Below, in pieces: positions 41,889 through 49,029 of a stretch of DNA of 64,000 nucleotides. The stretch lies in the NCBI GenBank assembly GCA_002307235.1, contig DBTV01000035.1:65438-129437 (forward strand). The letters are read 5' to 3'. The position numbers and the translations under genes were made by a program. Origin of the DNA: Acidobacteriaceae bacterium UBA1307 (GTDB lineage: Bacteria > Acidobacteriota > Terriglobia > Terriglobales > Acidobacteriaceae). How positions within the stretch are numbered: the first letter of the stretch is position 1; each line of letters begins with the position of its first letter. A model generated the notes under the pieces. That model did no database searches and was not told the origin of the DNA. It was given only the letters and a program-made list of their open reading frames with translations.

Positions 41889-41927
41889 ATACGAAGGGCG
41901 CGGACCAGAAGTCCGCGCCCTTCGTAT
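41889..41927 (-). terminator. Perfect 17-bp hairpin downstream of fabI
   Basis: ATACGAAGGGCGCGGAC (41889-41905) pairs perfectly with 41911-41927 around CAGAA, 22 bp beyond the fabI stop on the minus strand. It is probably a terminator, though no T-tract follows. Confidence 0.6.
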
Positions 41928-41949
41928 AGCTATTAGCTAATAGCTGCTC

Positions 41950-42717
41950 TTAGTACCCCATCACGTTGTATCCGCAATCGACGTAGTGGACCTCGCCGGT
42001 GACGGCCGAGGCCAGGTCGCTCGACAGATACAGCGCCGCGCCGCCCACTTCAATCTGGTCGACGTTACGCTTGAGCGGAGCGCGCTCGGCGTGGGTATGC
42101 ATCATCTCCGACAGATCGCCGACGCCGCGTGCGGCCAGCGTCTTGATCGGTCCGGCCGAGATGGCGTTGACGCGGATGCCGCGTGCGCCGAGGCTGTAGG
42201 AGAGGTAGCGGACCGCCGACTCCAGAGCCGACTTGGCCAGTGCCATCACGTTGTAGTGGGGAACGACCTTTTCTGCGGCAAAGAAGCTCAGCGTCAGAAT
42301 GCTGCCGCCCGCGCTCATCAACGGCGCGGCCGCGTGCGCAACGGCGATCAGCGTGTAAACGCTGACGTCCATGGCGATGCGGAAGCCCTCGCGGCTGGTG
42401 TCGAGGAAGTCGCCGTGCAGCTCATGCGCAGGCGCATAGGCCACGGCGTGCACCACGATGTCCAGCTTCGCGTACTTGTCTTTGAGCGTGGCGAACAGCG
42501 CCTCGATCTCGTTGTCGTTCGACAGATCGCACTGGAAGCCCGCTGCGCCCGGCAGCTCGGCGATCAGGCCCTCGGCCTCGAGCCTCATTCGCTCGTTCTG
42601 GTAGCAGAGGACCAGAGTGGCGCCGGCCTGATGCAGTTTTTGGGCGATGCCCCAGGCAATAGAGCGCTTATTGGCCAGTCCAAAGATGACGGCCGTCTTG
42701 CCCGTTAAATCAATCAT
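41950..42717 (-). CDS. fabI: Enoyl-[acyl-carrier-protein] reductase (NADH)
   Basis: FabI reduces enoyl-ACP in the last step of each fatty-acid elongation cycle. The 255-residue short-chain dehydrogenase has 'KTAVIFGLANKRSIAWGIAQ', the FabI-type nucleotide loop, and the active site 'VPHYNVMALAKSALE' with Tyr and Lys in the Y-x6-K spacing. The other conserved Tyr of E. coli FabI (in SYLGAE) is Phe here ('SFFAAEKVV'), as in InhA. 'ISAGPIKTLAARGV' and 'GEVHYVDCGYNVMG' complete the family pattern. A GGAGGAAAG site precedes the ATG. It is the likely target of triclosan-type inhibitors in this organism. Confidence 0.95.
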   Translation of the reverse strand: MIDLTGKTAVIFGLANKRSIAWGIAQKLHQAGATLVLCYQNERMRLEAEGLIAELPGAAGFQCDLSNDNEIEALFATLKDKYAKLDIVVHAVAYAPAHELHGDFLDTSREGFRIAMDVSVYTLIAVAHAAAPLMSAGGSILTLSFFAAEKVVPHYNVMALAKSALESAVRYLSYSLGARGIRVNAISAGPIKTLAARGVGDLSEMMHTHAERAPLKRNVDQIEVGGAALYLSSDLASAVTGEVHYVDCGYNVMGY

Positions 42718-42803
42718 CTGTACTTTCTTTCCTCCGCGAGGTGTGCGGCCGTCCAGGGTTGGGGAAGAACGGGCCAGCCATACCAGAATAACAGCAGCTC
42801 GGG

Positions 42804-43655
42804 CTAGCCGCCGAGGTCGACCAACTCCACCGTACCCACCGGACGGCCCAGAAAACGCGAACCGAGCCGTTCGAATTTTTCAATCGAATCGGTGGCAAAG
42901 CAGCGCAGCTCGGCCTCGCCGCTGCTCGTGGTGCCTTCAAGCCGCGCGGCAAGCTGGTGGGCGGCGGTTTCAGCGGCCGATTCGGCCGAATCGATGACGC
43001 GCACGCCGGGCGACACCGCTTTTTCAATCATCGTGCGCAGCAGAGGATAATGCGTGCAGCCGAGCACCAGCGTATCGGGGGTGAGCCCGGCCGCTGCCGC
43101 CTCTTCGCGCAGCTGCTGCAAATAGATGCGGATCACCTGCTCGGTGACCTCCACCTGCTGCGGAATCGCCTCCTGCAGCGGCAGCCAGCCCTCTTCGACC
43201 AGCGGAACCAGCAGCGGGCAGGCCTTTTCGAGCGCGCGCAGACCGCGCTTTTGGCAGGCGGCGGCGTAGGCATGGCTGCGCACGGTGGCGTCGGTGGCCA
43301 TCACCAGCACGTCGCCGTTTTTGCTGGCCGCATGGGCGGCGGCGGCGCCCGGCTCAATAACGCCGAGCACGGGCACTGAAACCGCCTCCTGAATCGCGTC
43401 AAGGGCCAGCGCGCTGGCCGTGTTGCAGGCGATCACCAGATATTCGGCGCCCTGCTGGTTGACCAGAAACTGCGCACTTTCAGCGGCATAGCGCGCAATG
43501 GTGCGGCGCGACTTGGAGCCGTACGGCAGCCGCGCCGTATCGCCCAAAAAGACGTAACGCGCCTGCGGCATGCGGCGCAAAAGGGCGCGGAGAACCGTCA
43601 GCCCTCCGAAGCCCGAATCGAAGACCCCGATCGTGGGCGGGGTGGAAAAACTCAT
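42804..43655 (-). CDS. murI: Glutamate racemase
   Basis: MurI makes the D-glutamate of peptidoglycan. The 283-residue cytoplasmic enzyme has 'GVFDSGFGGLTVLRAL' (Asp/Ser of the N-lobe), 'YVFLGDTARLPYGSKS', first catalytic Cys in 'VIACNTASALAL', and second Cys plus His in 'LVLGCTHYPLL'. The length is slightly above the usual 265, owing to the C-terminal 30 residues. Its ATG overlaps the stop of the GerMN gene as ATGA. The run amidase-GerMN-murI is a cell-wall operon. Confidence 0.96.
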   Translation of the reverse strand: MSFSTPPTIGVFDSGFGGLTVLRALLRRMPQARYVFLGDTARLPYGSKSRRTIARYAAESAQFLVNQQGAEYLVIACNTASALALDAIQEAVSVPVLGVIEPGAAAAHAASKNGDVLVMATDATVRSHAYAAACQKRGLRALEKACPLLVPLVEEGWLPLQEAIPQQVEVTEQVIRIYLQQLREEAAAAGLTPDTLVLGCTHYPLLRTMIEKAVSPGVRVIDSAESAAETAAHQLAARLEGTTSSGEAELRCFATDSIEKFERLGSRFLGRPVGTVELVDLGG

Positions 43656-44368
43656 GGATGTTGCCCTTCTGTTGGTGTGGTTTGCGCGGCCATGTAGGTG
43701 CGCGTCAGGTCAGCGTGGCCGGCCAGGGTGGCCTTTTCCGCGCCGTCGACCAGAAATCGAACCTCGGTGATCCGCGGCAGGTTGGCGTGCAACGTTGCGC
43801 AGATCGAAAGCAGCGTCAGCGTCTCGGTCTCAAGACCCGAGGGGTGTGCGCTGGCAAAGCTGCCGGTCAGGTTCACAATGGCGATCTGCGGGCCGGTCTG
43901 GCTGTCGGCCGTCTGCGCCGGTTGGCTCTGCGGCGCATTCGGATGCAGCAGGTTGCCGGTGCTCGCCAGCAGGTCAGAGCCGTTGGCAGGCACACTGCCC
44001 GGTTGCGCAGGGGCAGGGATAAAAAAGACTTCGCTCACCGAGCCTGAGCCGCCCTGCACCGGATGCGGCGCGTTCGGCGCGGCGTACAGGTCAAGCAGGC
44101 GGCCCAGAATCGCGCGTGCCCGGGCGTTGTCACCGTCAGGCAACGGCAGGGCATAGCTCTGCTGCGACAGCGCGTTGTCGGCGTCGTTGGCCACAAACAG
44201 CGTTGCCTGTTCGTTGGGCGCAACGGCCGGGGCCGAGCTCGGCGACGGGTCCTGGTCGGCCATCATGCGCTTGTGCGCGCGGTCGCGCAACTGCCACAGC
44301 ACCGCGCCCATCACCAGCGAAGCAATCAGAAGCACTGCAAAAAGAACGGTTTGATAGCGGGGAATCAT
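43652..44368 (-). CDS. GerMN-domain membrane-anchored protein
   Basis: The 238-residue protein has an N-terminal membrane helix (about 6-25), a Pro/Ser-rich spacer, and a GerMN domain from about 50 to 230: 'EQATLFVANDADNALSQQSYALPLPD', 'ARAILGRLLDLYAAP', 'IAIVNLTGSFASAHPSG' and 'LPRITEVRFLVDGAEKATLAGHADLT'. GerMN domains occur in sporulation and lipoprotein contexts in Firmicutes. In Acidobacteria they pair with amidases, so a periplasmic cell-wall role is likely. The ATG at 44368 overlaps the amidase stop; an in-frame ATG eight codons earlier is less likely. Confidence 0.82.
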   Translation of the reverse strand: MIPRYQTVLFAVLLIASLVMGAVLWQLRDRAHKRMMADQDPSPSSAPAVAPNEQATLFVANDADNALSQQSYALPLPDGDNARARAILGRLLDLYAAPNAPHPVQGGSGSVSEVFFIPAPAQPGSVPANGSDLLASTGNLLHPNAPQSQPAQTADSQTGPQIAIVNLTGSFASAHPSGLETETLTLLSICATLHANLPRITEVRFLVDGAEKATLAGHADLTRTYMAAQTTPTEGQHP

Positions 44369-45108
44369 GGCTGAGGAGCCTCCGAGCGCCATGCGAGCAG
44401 AGCCGCGGCCAGCGCGTTCGCCACCTGGGCCTGATAGTCGGAATCGGTGATCGCGGCCGGCTTCGGGCCGCCCAGCGGAGCCAGCTCGACGGCCACCGCC
44501 GGGCAGGCCATGCTGTCAAGCCCGGGCAGCGCCGTGCGGCCCAGCGTGACCGGCACTCCGGCGTGGCCGAGCGCGGCATTGAGCGTGCCGGCCAGCGCCA
44601 GACTGCGCTGCACGTAGGGCGCCTGCGCCGTCTTCCAGGCGTTCAGATGCGAGGCCGCTCCGGGCGTGAGCGAGGAGGCGTACAGATGCACGCCCGAGCC
44701 CGAGCCGGTTGCGTGCAGGCTCAGGCAGGCACTGGCTTTTAGGTGATTGGCCACGGCGGCGCGCTCAAGCGCACCACTGGCGCTGTCGGAGTCGCGCGTC
44801 AGCGTGACGGCGATGCCGCGCGCGGCCAGCAGCGAGCGAAGTCGCCCGGCAAAGGCCAGCGTAAAGGTTTTTTCCGGCAAAAACTGCCCTTGCTGGGCGG
44901 CGTTAAGCCGTCCGCCGGTGTCGTTGCCGCCGTGCGCCGCGTCCAGCACCACGACAAAGTGTGCATTCTGCGCCGGAGCCAGCGTGGCGGCCAGCAGCAG
45001 CGCCGTCATCGCCAGCACACCGCGCCACCGGCGGCCTTGGCGCGGAAACCTGGGGACCGCCGGGGCCTGCGTCGTGGGCCCGGGGATACTTTTGCCGAAA
45101 AGGATCAT
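44365..45108 (-). CDS. N-acetylmuramoyl-L-alanine amidase (Amidase_3)
   Basis: The 247-residue enzyme cleaves the bond between MurNAc and the stem peptide in the periplasm. A basic N-terminus and a hydrophobic stretch ('GVLAMTALLLAATLAPAQ', 30-47) form a long signal sequence or anchor. The zinc fold shows 'VVVLDAAHGGNDTGG' (His ligand), 'LPEKTFTLAFAGRL' (Glu ligand), 'SACLSLHATGSGSG' (His ligand) and 'CPAVAVELAPLGG' (catalytic Glu). Gly-rich loops are shortened compared with AmiC. It is translationally coupled to the GerMN gene and 11 bp after the next upstream gene. Confidence 0.88.
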   Translation of the reverse strand: MILFGKSIPGPTTQAPAVPRFPRQGRRWRGVLAMTALLLAATLAPAQNAHFVVVLDAAHGGNDTGGRLNAAQQGQFLPEKTFTLAFAGRLRSLLAARGIAVTLTRDSDSASGALERAAVANHLKASACLSLHATGSGSGVHLYASSLTPGAASHLNAWKTAQAPYVQRSLALAGTLNAALGHAGVPVTLGRTALPGLDSMACPAVAVELAPLGGPKPAAITDSDYQAQVANALAAALLAWRSEAPQP

Positions 45109-45119
45109 CTCTTATTGTT

Positions 45120-45710
45120 TTACTTCTTTTTGATGAGTCCGCCGAGTGGCGCGTTGGGGGCGAGCCGGGCAACGTCGAAGGGAAGCCCGCCGGCACGCTT
45201 GTTTCCCTCCGTTTCGGGAAGCCGGGTCAGCTCCACGCGTGCCGCGCCCTCCGCGCCTCCGTGCGGCTCGTAGAGGTTGCGCGCAAGGTAATAATAGACG
45301 CCTCCCGGTTCGGTCTCCAGCGCGACGGTGGCCGACTGCGGTGTCGCGCCGAGGCGAATGCCGCGCACCAGACTGGTGCCGCCGTGCGACCAGTCCTGCC
45401 AGCGCACGCAGAGCCGGTGCGCGCCGGGCGGGACCTCAAAGGCCGTCGCCGCGTTGCCGTGGACCGCGCTTTGCCACTGGCCGTCGATGGCCACGCGCGT
45501 GGCCGGCTCCGGTGCCCAGTTGAAGCCGGTGTTGTCCTCGATCAGATAGACCAGCGCCTTGCCGGGGGCGGGCGTGGTGCGTCGCGCCGCCTTGTCTGCG
45601 CGAATCTGAAACCGCGTCGGCTCCGGCCCGCAGGCCGAGTCCGTCTGTTGCGCCAGCGCCGCCGTGGTTCCCAAAAGAAGGCACAACGCGCCTGTGATCA
45701 TCGTTCGCAT
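45120..45710 (-). CDS. Secreted protein, DUF2846-like
   Basis: The 196-residue protein has a signal peptide 'GALCLLLGTTAALAQQ' and a beta-rich domain with 'GKALVYLIEDNTGFN', 'TRVAIDGQWQSAVHGNAATAFEVPPGAHRLCVRW' and 'GVYYYLARNLYEPHGG'. The order (short strand, displayed residue, 'vpPGxHxl' turn, 'ayYy') recalls DUF2846 proteins; function is unknown. An AAAGGCG site lies before the ATG at 45710. It is the first gene of the amidase operon by spacing (11 bp). A Lys-rich end follows 'APLGGLI'. Confidence 0.6.
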   Translation of the reverse strand: MRTMITGALCLLLGTTAALAQQTDSACGPEPTRFQIRADKAARRTTPAPGKALVYLIEDNTGFNWAPEPATRVAIDGQWQSAVHGNAATAFEVPPGAHRLCVRWQDWSHGGTSLVRGIRLGATPQSATVALETEPGGVYYYLARNLYEPHGGAEGAARVELTRLPETEGNKRAGGLPFDVARLAPNAPLGGLIKKK

Positions 45711-45789
45711 CGGATTTCGCCTTTCCTTGCATCGAGCATTTTCAGAATGGATGTCGATAAAAAGCAAGAGGTCAAGTCAGATGGCTTGC

Positions 45790-45809
45790 TTTGTAACAGG
45801 GCACGACTT
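45790..45809 (+). repeat. Solo TTTGTAACAGGGC end
   Basis: TTTGTAACAGGGCACGACTT repeats directly the left terminus of the element at 47033-47312 with one mismatch. It stands at the start of the AT-richer accessory stretch. Confidence 0.6.
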
Positions 45810-45887
45810 AAACGGTCATTGAAAACACATAAGTTACTGATTCTGCAATAGCCCAAATGTCCTAGATAGCCACGAAATCCATATCGT

Positions 45888-45909
45888 TAGCACAAATTAG
45901 CACAAAATT
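45888..45909 (+). repeat. TAGCACA direct repeat, left copy
   Basis: Two tandem TAGCACAAA-type units end in AATT. A similar sequence at 46961-46984 (TAGCACAGAATCAGCACAAG, then AATT) lies in the same orientation 1073 bp away. The two orphan genes lie between the copies. These may be recombination or insertion scars. Confidence 0.4.
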
Positions 45910-45967
45910 GGCAAGATACGCGGCAAGTCGAACCTCGCCCAAAACTTCCCAATCGCCGACTATACAC

Positions 45968-46453
45968 TCAATTCTGCTTGCGGAAGGCGCGGCGGATTTG
46001 GCAATCCTCCCACTTCCCGATGAGATGAGCTAGGAACTTCGGCTTGATTTTCCCTCGCAAATAAAGCCTCCGACGCAACGCATGTTGCACTCTCCGGAGC
46101 GCATTCCAGTCTTTGAGGTTCTGTGCAGTCTCCGGCATTGCTTCGCCGATTAGTTGCTGCAGTTTGTCGATGATCTCCTCCGTAGGCTCGAAGATTTGCG
46201 ATCCAATTGGGTCGCTTTCAGGGTCGACCCATTTATCCGAGATTGCGACCAGCGACTCCATCATCTGATTCACTTCACCAACGCTGACAGTTCTGTCGAG
46301 AGATGACGCGCTCTCGACGATTGCTGTCAGGTTCAACAGGTCTTTGGCAGTAGGGCAGTTTTCGAGCGGGTGTCCGAGGTCCTTTTCTCTCTGCTCGGCT
46401 ACTCGAGCAAAATGAGCGAAGAATGATACGGCCTCAGAGAGTTCACTTGTCAT
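45968..46453 (-). CDS. Hypothetical helical protein
   Basis: I do not recognise this 161-residue protein. It is predicted to be mostly helical and soluble, with a negative middle ('VDPESDPIGSQIFEPTEEIID') and a basic C-terminus ('ALRRRLYLRGKIKPKFLAHLIG'). There is no signal peptide or membrane helix. Its base composition is less GC-rich and its codons less biased than those of the surrounding genes, which suggests acquisition. The ATG at 46453 has no strong ribosome site. A second unknown gene lies 80 bp upstream on the same strand. Confidence 0.55.
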   Translation of the reverse strand: MTSELSEAVSFFAHFARVAEQREKDLGHPLENCPTAKDLLNLTAIVESASSLDRTVSVGEVNQMMESLVAISDKWVDPESDPIGSQIFEPTEEIIDKLQQLIGEAMPETAQNLKDWNALRRVQHALRRRLYLRGKIKPKFLAHLIGKWEDCQIRRAFRKQN

Positions 46454-46533
46454 AAGACTAAGCCTTTCATAGATTTCTCAGTTCCCCGTCATATGGGAAA
46501 CGTCAAGATGGCTTAGATAACTTTGCCCGACGC

Positions 46534-46845
46534 TTACCCGCCGATGACTTGAATTCCGCGACCGCCAGCCTTCCCGAAATGGTCGCGAAGATTCTGCAAA
46601 TAAGGCCCCCAAACTGAGAGCATGTTCTCAGCGGCGGATAGCCATTTGGCTTCCTGGGCGGGAGTTCGTTCGTTGCGATCCAGATCGGCGATGAAGAAGG
46701 TCTCGATGTCGTTTGTCTGGTTCAGCGCGACCTCAAGCGCATCAAGTCTGCCTTCGACAATCTGGGCCTGAAGCGATTTGATGAGTTCGATCTGCGATGT
46801 CGCACGAACGCGTATCGCGGCGACTCGTTCCATATCGTGGATCAT
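46534..46845 (-). CDS. Small hypothetical protein
   Basis: This 103-residue protein is unrecognised. It is helical and hydrophilic ('SQIELIKSLQAQIVEGRLDALEVALNQ' in pieces, 'RTPAQEAKWLSAAENMLSVWG') and ends in Gly-rich 'KAGGRGIQVIGG'. It has no signal or membrane segment. It shares strand, low GC bias and island position with the gene downstream at 45968-46453, and the two may form a small operon. The ATG at 46845 or the one at 46833 could be used. Confidence 0.5.
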   Translation of the reverse strand: MIHDMERVAAIRVRATSQIELIKSLQAQIVEGRLDALEVALNQTNDIETFFIADLDRNERTPAQEAKWLSAAENMLSVWGPYLQNLRDHFGKAGGRGIQVIGG

Positions 46846-47032
46846 GGGTGAAGTTTAGCACCGGAGCCGACCTCCAAATCCCTTCAAACTCCCGAATCAC
46901 CGCCTATGCGGAAATTTCGGCTGAACCAAACCTGTTCAAGAAGATTCATGAGATGGCCGATAGCACAGAATCAGCACAAGAATTTCCGAGCGTTCTGTTT
47001 GCCCTTGAATCTGAACGGGTTCTGGACACCGC

Positions 47033-47312
47033 TTTGTAACAGGGCGCGACTTTAAGTTGTGCCCTCGGACTGTTGACAACCCCGGTCAGCAGGTTGTTTT
47101 GAAAGGGGCCGACTTTAGCCGGACCAAAACAGGAGCAAAGAGATTGCGCCTTTAGGCGCGGAGGGGTGTTTCTGGCGTACTTCCCGTCGAAAATCTTCCC
47201 TCCGGGGCTAAAGCCCATTCCTTCTTATGCCATTGAGGGCATGGATAAATCCATGCCCTTTCAAAACACATCCCAATTTGCGGCACGACTTTGAGTTGTG
47301 CCCTGTTACAAA
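47033..47312. repeat. Element with ~30-bp TTTGTAACAGGGC terminal inverted repeats (280 bp)
   Basis: The left end TTTGTAACAGGGCGCGACTT continues TAAGTTGTGCC. The right end read backwards is TTTGTAACAGGGCACAACTC, then AAAGTCGTGCC. The two match over about 31 bp with a few transitions. Each end is itself a palindrome around GACTTTAAGTTGT. The interior is almost entirely the 172-bp element, so one repeat is inserted in, or built around, another. Confidence 0.7.
47096..47267 (+). repeat. MITE-like palindromic element, GTTTTGAAAGGG family, copy 2 (172 bp)
   Basis: The ends are GTTTTGAAAGGGG and CCCTTTCAAAAC. The modules in order are GGCCGACTTTAGCCGGACC, the spacer GAGCAAAGAG, GCGCCTTTAGGCGC, GAGGGGTGTTT, AATCTTCCC, GGGGCTAAAGCCC and GGGCATGGATAAATCCATGCCC. 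It is exactly as long as copy 1 and in opposite orientation to it. Confidence 0.85.
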
Positions 47313-47346
47313 ACTGTGCTTCATCGCCTCGGGCAACGGCGTGGCA

Positions 47347-48780
47347 TTACCGCGTTTGTTCAAGCAGCAGTTCACCCATCAGCGTGTTGGCCCAGGCGAA
47401 CCAGGGCCGGGTGAACTTGGCTGGATCGTTCTTGTGGAAGGTCTCGTGGATGAAGCCGGTGCCCGCCGTGGTGTTGCGCAAACTCGCGAGGCAGGCGTGG
47501 CGTTCGCGCGCCTCGGTCGAGGTCAATGCGCGCATCTCGATCGACATCGGCCAGATCATGTCGAGCCCTTCGTGCGGGCCGCCCACGCCCTCGCCCGCCG
47601 TGCCACGGAAAAAGTACGGATTCCACTCGCTCAGCACAAAGGCGCGGGTGCGCAGATAGAGCGGATCGCGCTTTGAGCAGGCGCCCAGATAGGGCAGGCT
47701 CAGCAGACCCGGCGCATTGGCGTCGTCCATCATCAGCGCGTTGCCGTAGCCATCCACCTCATAGGCCCAGATTTCGCCGAATTTTTCGTGATGCGTTTTG
47801 CCGTAGCGATGCGTCGCCTGCTCGACCTCGGCGGCCAGCGTCGCGGCCTCCTGCGCCAGTTTGGTTTCGCCAAGCGCCTGCGCCAGTTCTGCGAGTTGCT
47901 TCAGGCTCGTCACCGCGAAAAGATTCGCCGGAACAAAGAGCGGATAGACGCAGGCATCGTCCGAGGGCCTGAACATCGAATGGATCATGCCCACCGGGCG
48001 CGCCGGATTGCCGAAGCCGCCGAGTGCCACCGTCTCGCTCGGAGCCTCGGCCGCGCGCTGAAAGTGATACGGGCCGGGTCCGTCCTTGCGCTGCTGGGCG
48101 CGGAAGGTGCGCACAATCGTCCAGGCCGCTTCCTTCCAGAGTGCGTCAAAGGGCTGTGTGTCGCCGCTTGCGCGCCAGTAGCCGTGCGCCAGCCGCAGCG
48201 TGTAGCAGAGCGAATCGACCTCCCACTTGCGCTCGCCGACGCCGGGCTTCATCTCCGTGCGGTCATGCGTGGCCCAGCCGAGCGGCGCAGCCTTGCCGTC
48301 GCGCAAAAATGCGTTTGCATACGGGTCGATCAGAATCATCCGCGCCTGATGCCGGATCACGCCTTCGATCAGCGCGCGCAGCGGCTCGTCCTGTTTGACC
48401 AGTTCCAGATAGGGCCAGACCTGCGCCGAGGAATCGCGCAACCACATGGCATCGATGTCGCCGGTGATCACATACGTGTCCGGCTTGCCCTCATCGCTGC
48501 CGACAAAGACCGTCGTGTCGAGCGTGTTCGGATAACAGTTGGAAAAAATCGTGCCCAGCGCCCGGTCGCCCAGTTTTTGGCGTACCGCGGGGATCAGTGC
48601 CTCGACAGCCTTGCTGTGGAAGTGCCGCTCGCTGGCTGCCGGTCGTGCCTCGGGCAGGTCGAGCGTGGGTCTCCATTGCGGAGCCTCCAGTATCGTTGCC
48701 ATCGCCTGTGTGCCTGCTCCGAGCGCCACTGTCGCAGCTCCGGCGCCCTTCAACCAATCTCTTCTGCTCATCTGATCCAT
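47347..48780 (-). CDS. Glycoside hydrolase family 125, exo-alpha-1,6-mannosidase, Tat-exported
   Basis: The 477-residue enzyme has a twin-arginine signal 'MSRRDWLKGAGAATVALG' (Arg-Arg at 6-7, hydrophobic 13-30). The (alpha/alpha)6 GH125 fold is marked by 'YVITGDIDAMWLRDSSAQVWPYL', 'YANAFLRDG', 'RTEMKPGVGERKWEVDSLCYTLRLAHGYW', 'GMIHSMFRPSDDACVYPLFVPANLF' and 'GGPHEGLDMIWPMSIEMRALTS'. GH125 enzymes release alpha-1,6-linked mannose, without a metal, from fungal or glycoprotein glycans. GGGAG precedes the ATG at 48780. The gene stands alone, next to the accessory segment. Confidence 0.9.
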   Translation of the reverse strand: MDQMSRRDWLKGAGAATVALGAGTQAMATILEAPQWRPTLDLPEARPAASERHFHSKAVEALIPAVRQKLGDRALGTIFSNCYPNTLDTTVFVGSDEGKPDTYVITGDIDAMWLRDSSAQVWPYLELVKQDEPLRALIEGVIRHQARMILIDPYANAFLRDGKAAPLGWATHDRTEMKPGVGERKWEVDSLCYTLRLAHGYWRASGDTQPFDALWKEAAWTIVRTFRAQQRKDGPGPYHFQRAAEAPSETVALGGFGNPARPVGMIHSMFRPSDDACVYPLFVPANLFAVTSLKQLAELAQALGETKLAQEAATLAAEVEQATHRYGKTHHEKFGEIWAYEVDGYGNALMMDDANAPGLLSLPYLGACSKRDPLYLRTRAFVLSEWNPYFFRGTAGEGVGGPHEGLDMIWPMSIEMRALTSTEARERHACLASLRNTTAGTGFIHETFHKNDPAKFTRPWFAWANTLMGELLLEQTR

Positions 48781-49029
48781 CGAAACTCCCAAGGCAAGGC
48801 GCGTATCGCGCAAGTATTTCTACCTTTATCTCATGTTCGGCGGCGGTCGGGGCACGGGCCATCCGGTCTCGCGCTCAAGGTTTCTCATGGCTTGGCGCTT
48901 ATGTGAGTTTTTTCTAATTGTTTTTCTCCAACCTTGGCCCGCCACGTGCTCCTGAAAGAGCAGGAAAAACTTCCCGGAGCCGTGTGCGCAGGCTGTTGCA
49001 CTCCGGAGCACTCTACGGAGTCTCTGCTC

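Larger units (their letters stand above)
41497..41949. repeat. Repeat-filled gap between convergent dlgD and fabI
   Basis: This gap of about 450 bp holds no gene. From the left: AGCTTC-TAGCTTTTAGCTTC (41497-41516) overlapping the dlgD stop; an inverted-repeat element at 41664-41816; a 17-bp perfect hairpin at 41889-41927; and TATAGCTATTAGCTAATAGCTGCT (41925-41948) ending one base before the fabI stop. The gap at 61677-62055 has the same order of parts. Confidence 0.75.
46846..47346. other. Non-coding repeat-rich gap in the accessory segment
   Basis: This gap of about 500 bp contains the right TAGCACA repeat (46961-46984) and an element with TTTGTAACAGGGC ends (47033-47312), which encloses a 172-bp MITE-like copy (47096-47267). 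An 80-codon plus-strand frame (46797-47039) runs antisense into the orphan gene and lacks a ribosome site, so I do not call it. Confidence 0.6.

Noticed and set aside
41950..42717. FabI as a defective enzyme because one conserved Tyr is Phe
   Set aside because: The Y-x6-K catalytic pair is present, and Phe at the other position also occurs in active InhA-type reductases.
46797..47039. 80-codon plus-strand frame in the accessory segment
   Set aside because: It overlaps the start of the orphan gene on the other strand, lacks a ribosome site, and runs into repeat DNA.
46946..47218. 90-codon minus-strand frame (and similar ones at 22577-23011 and 61683-61868)
   Set aside because: These are translations of the palindromic repeat family. 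They share peptide words only because the DNA is repeated.
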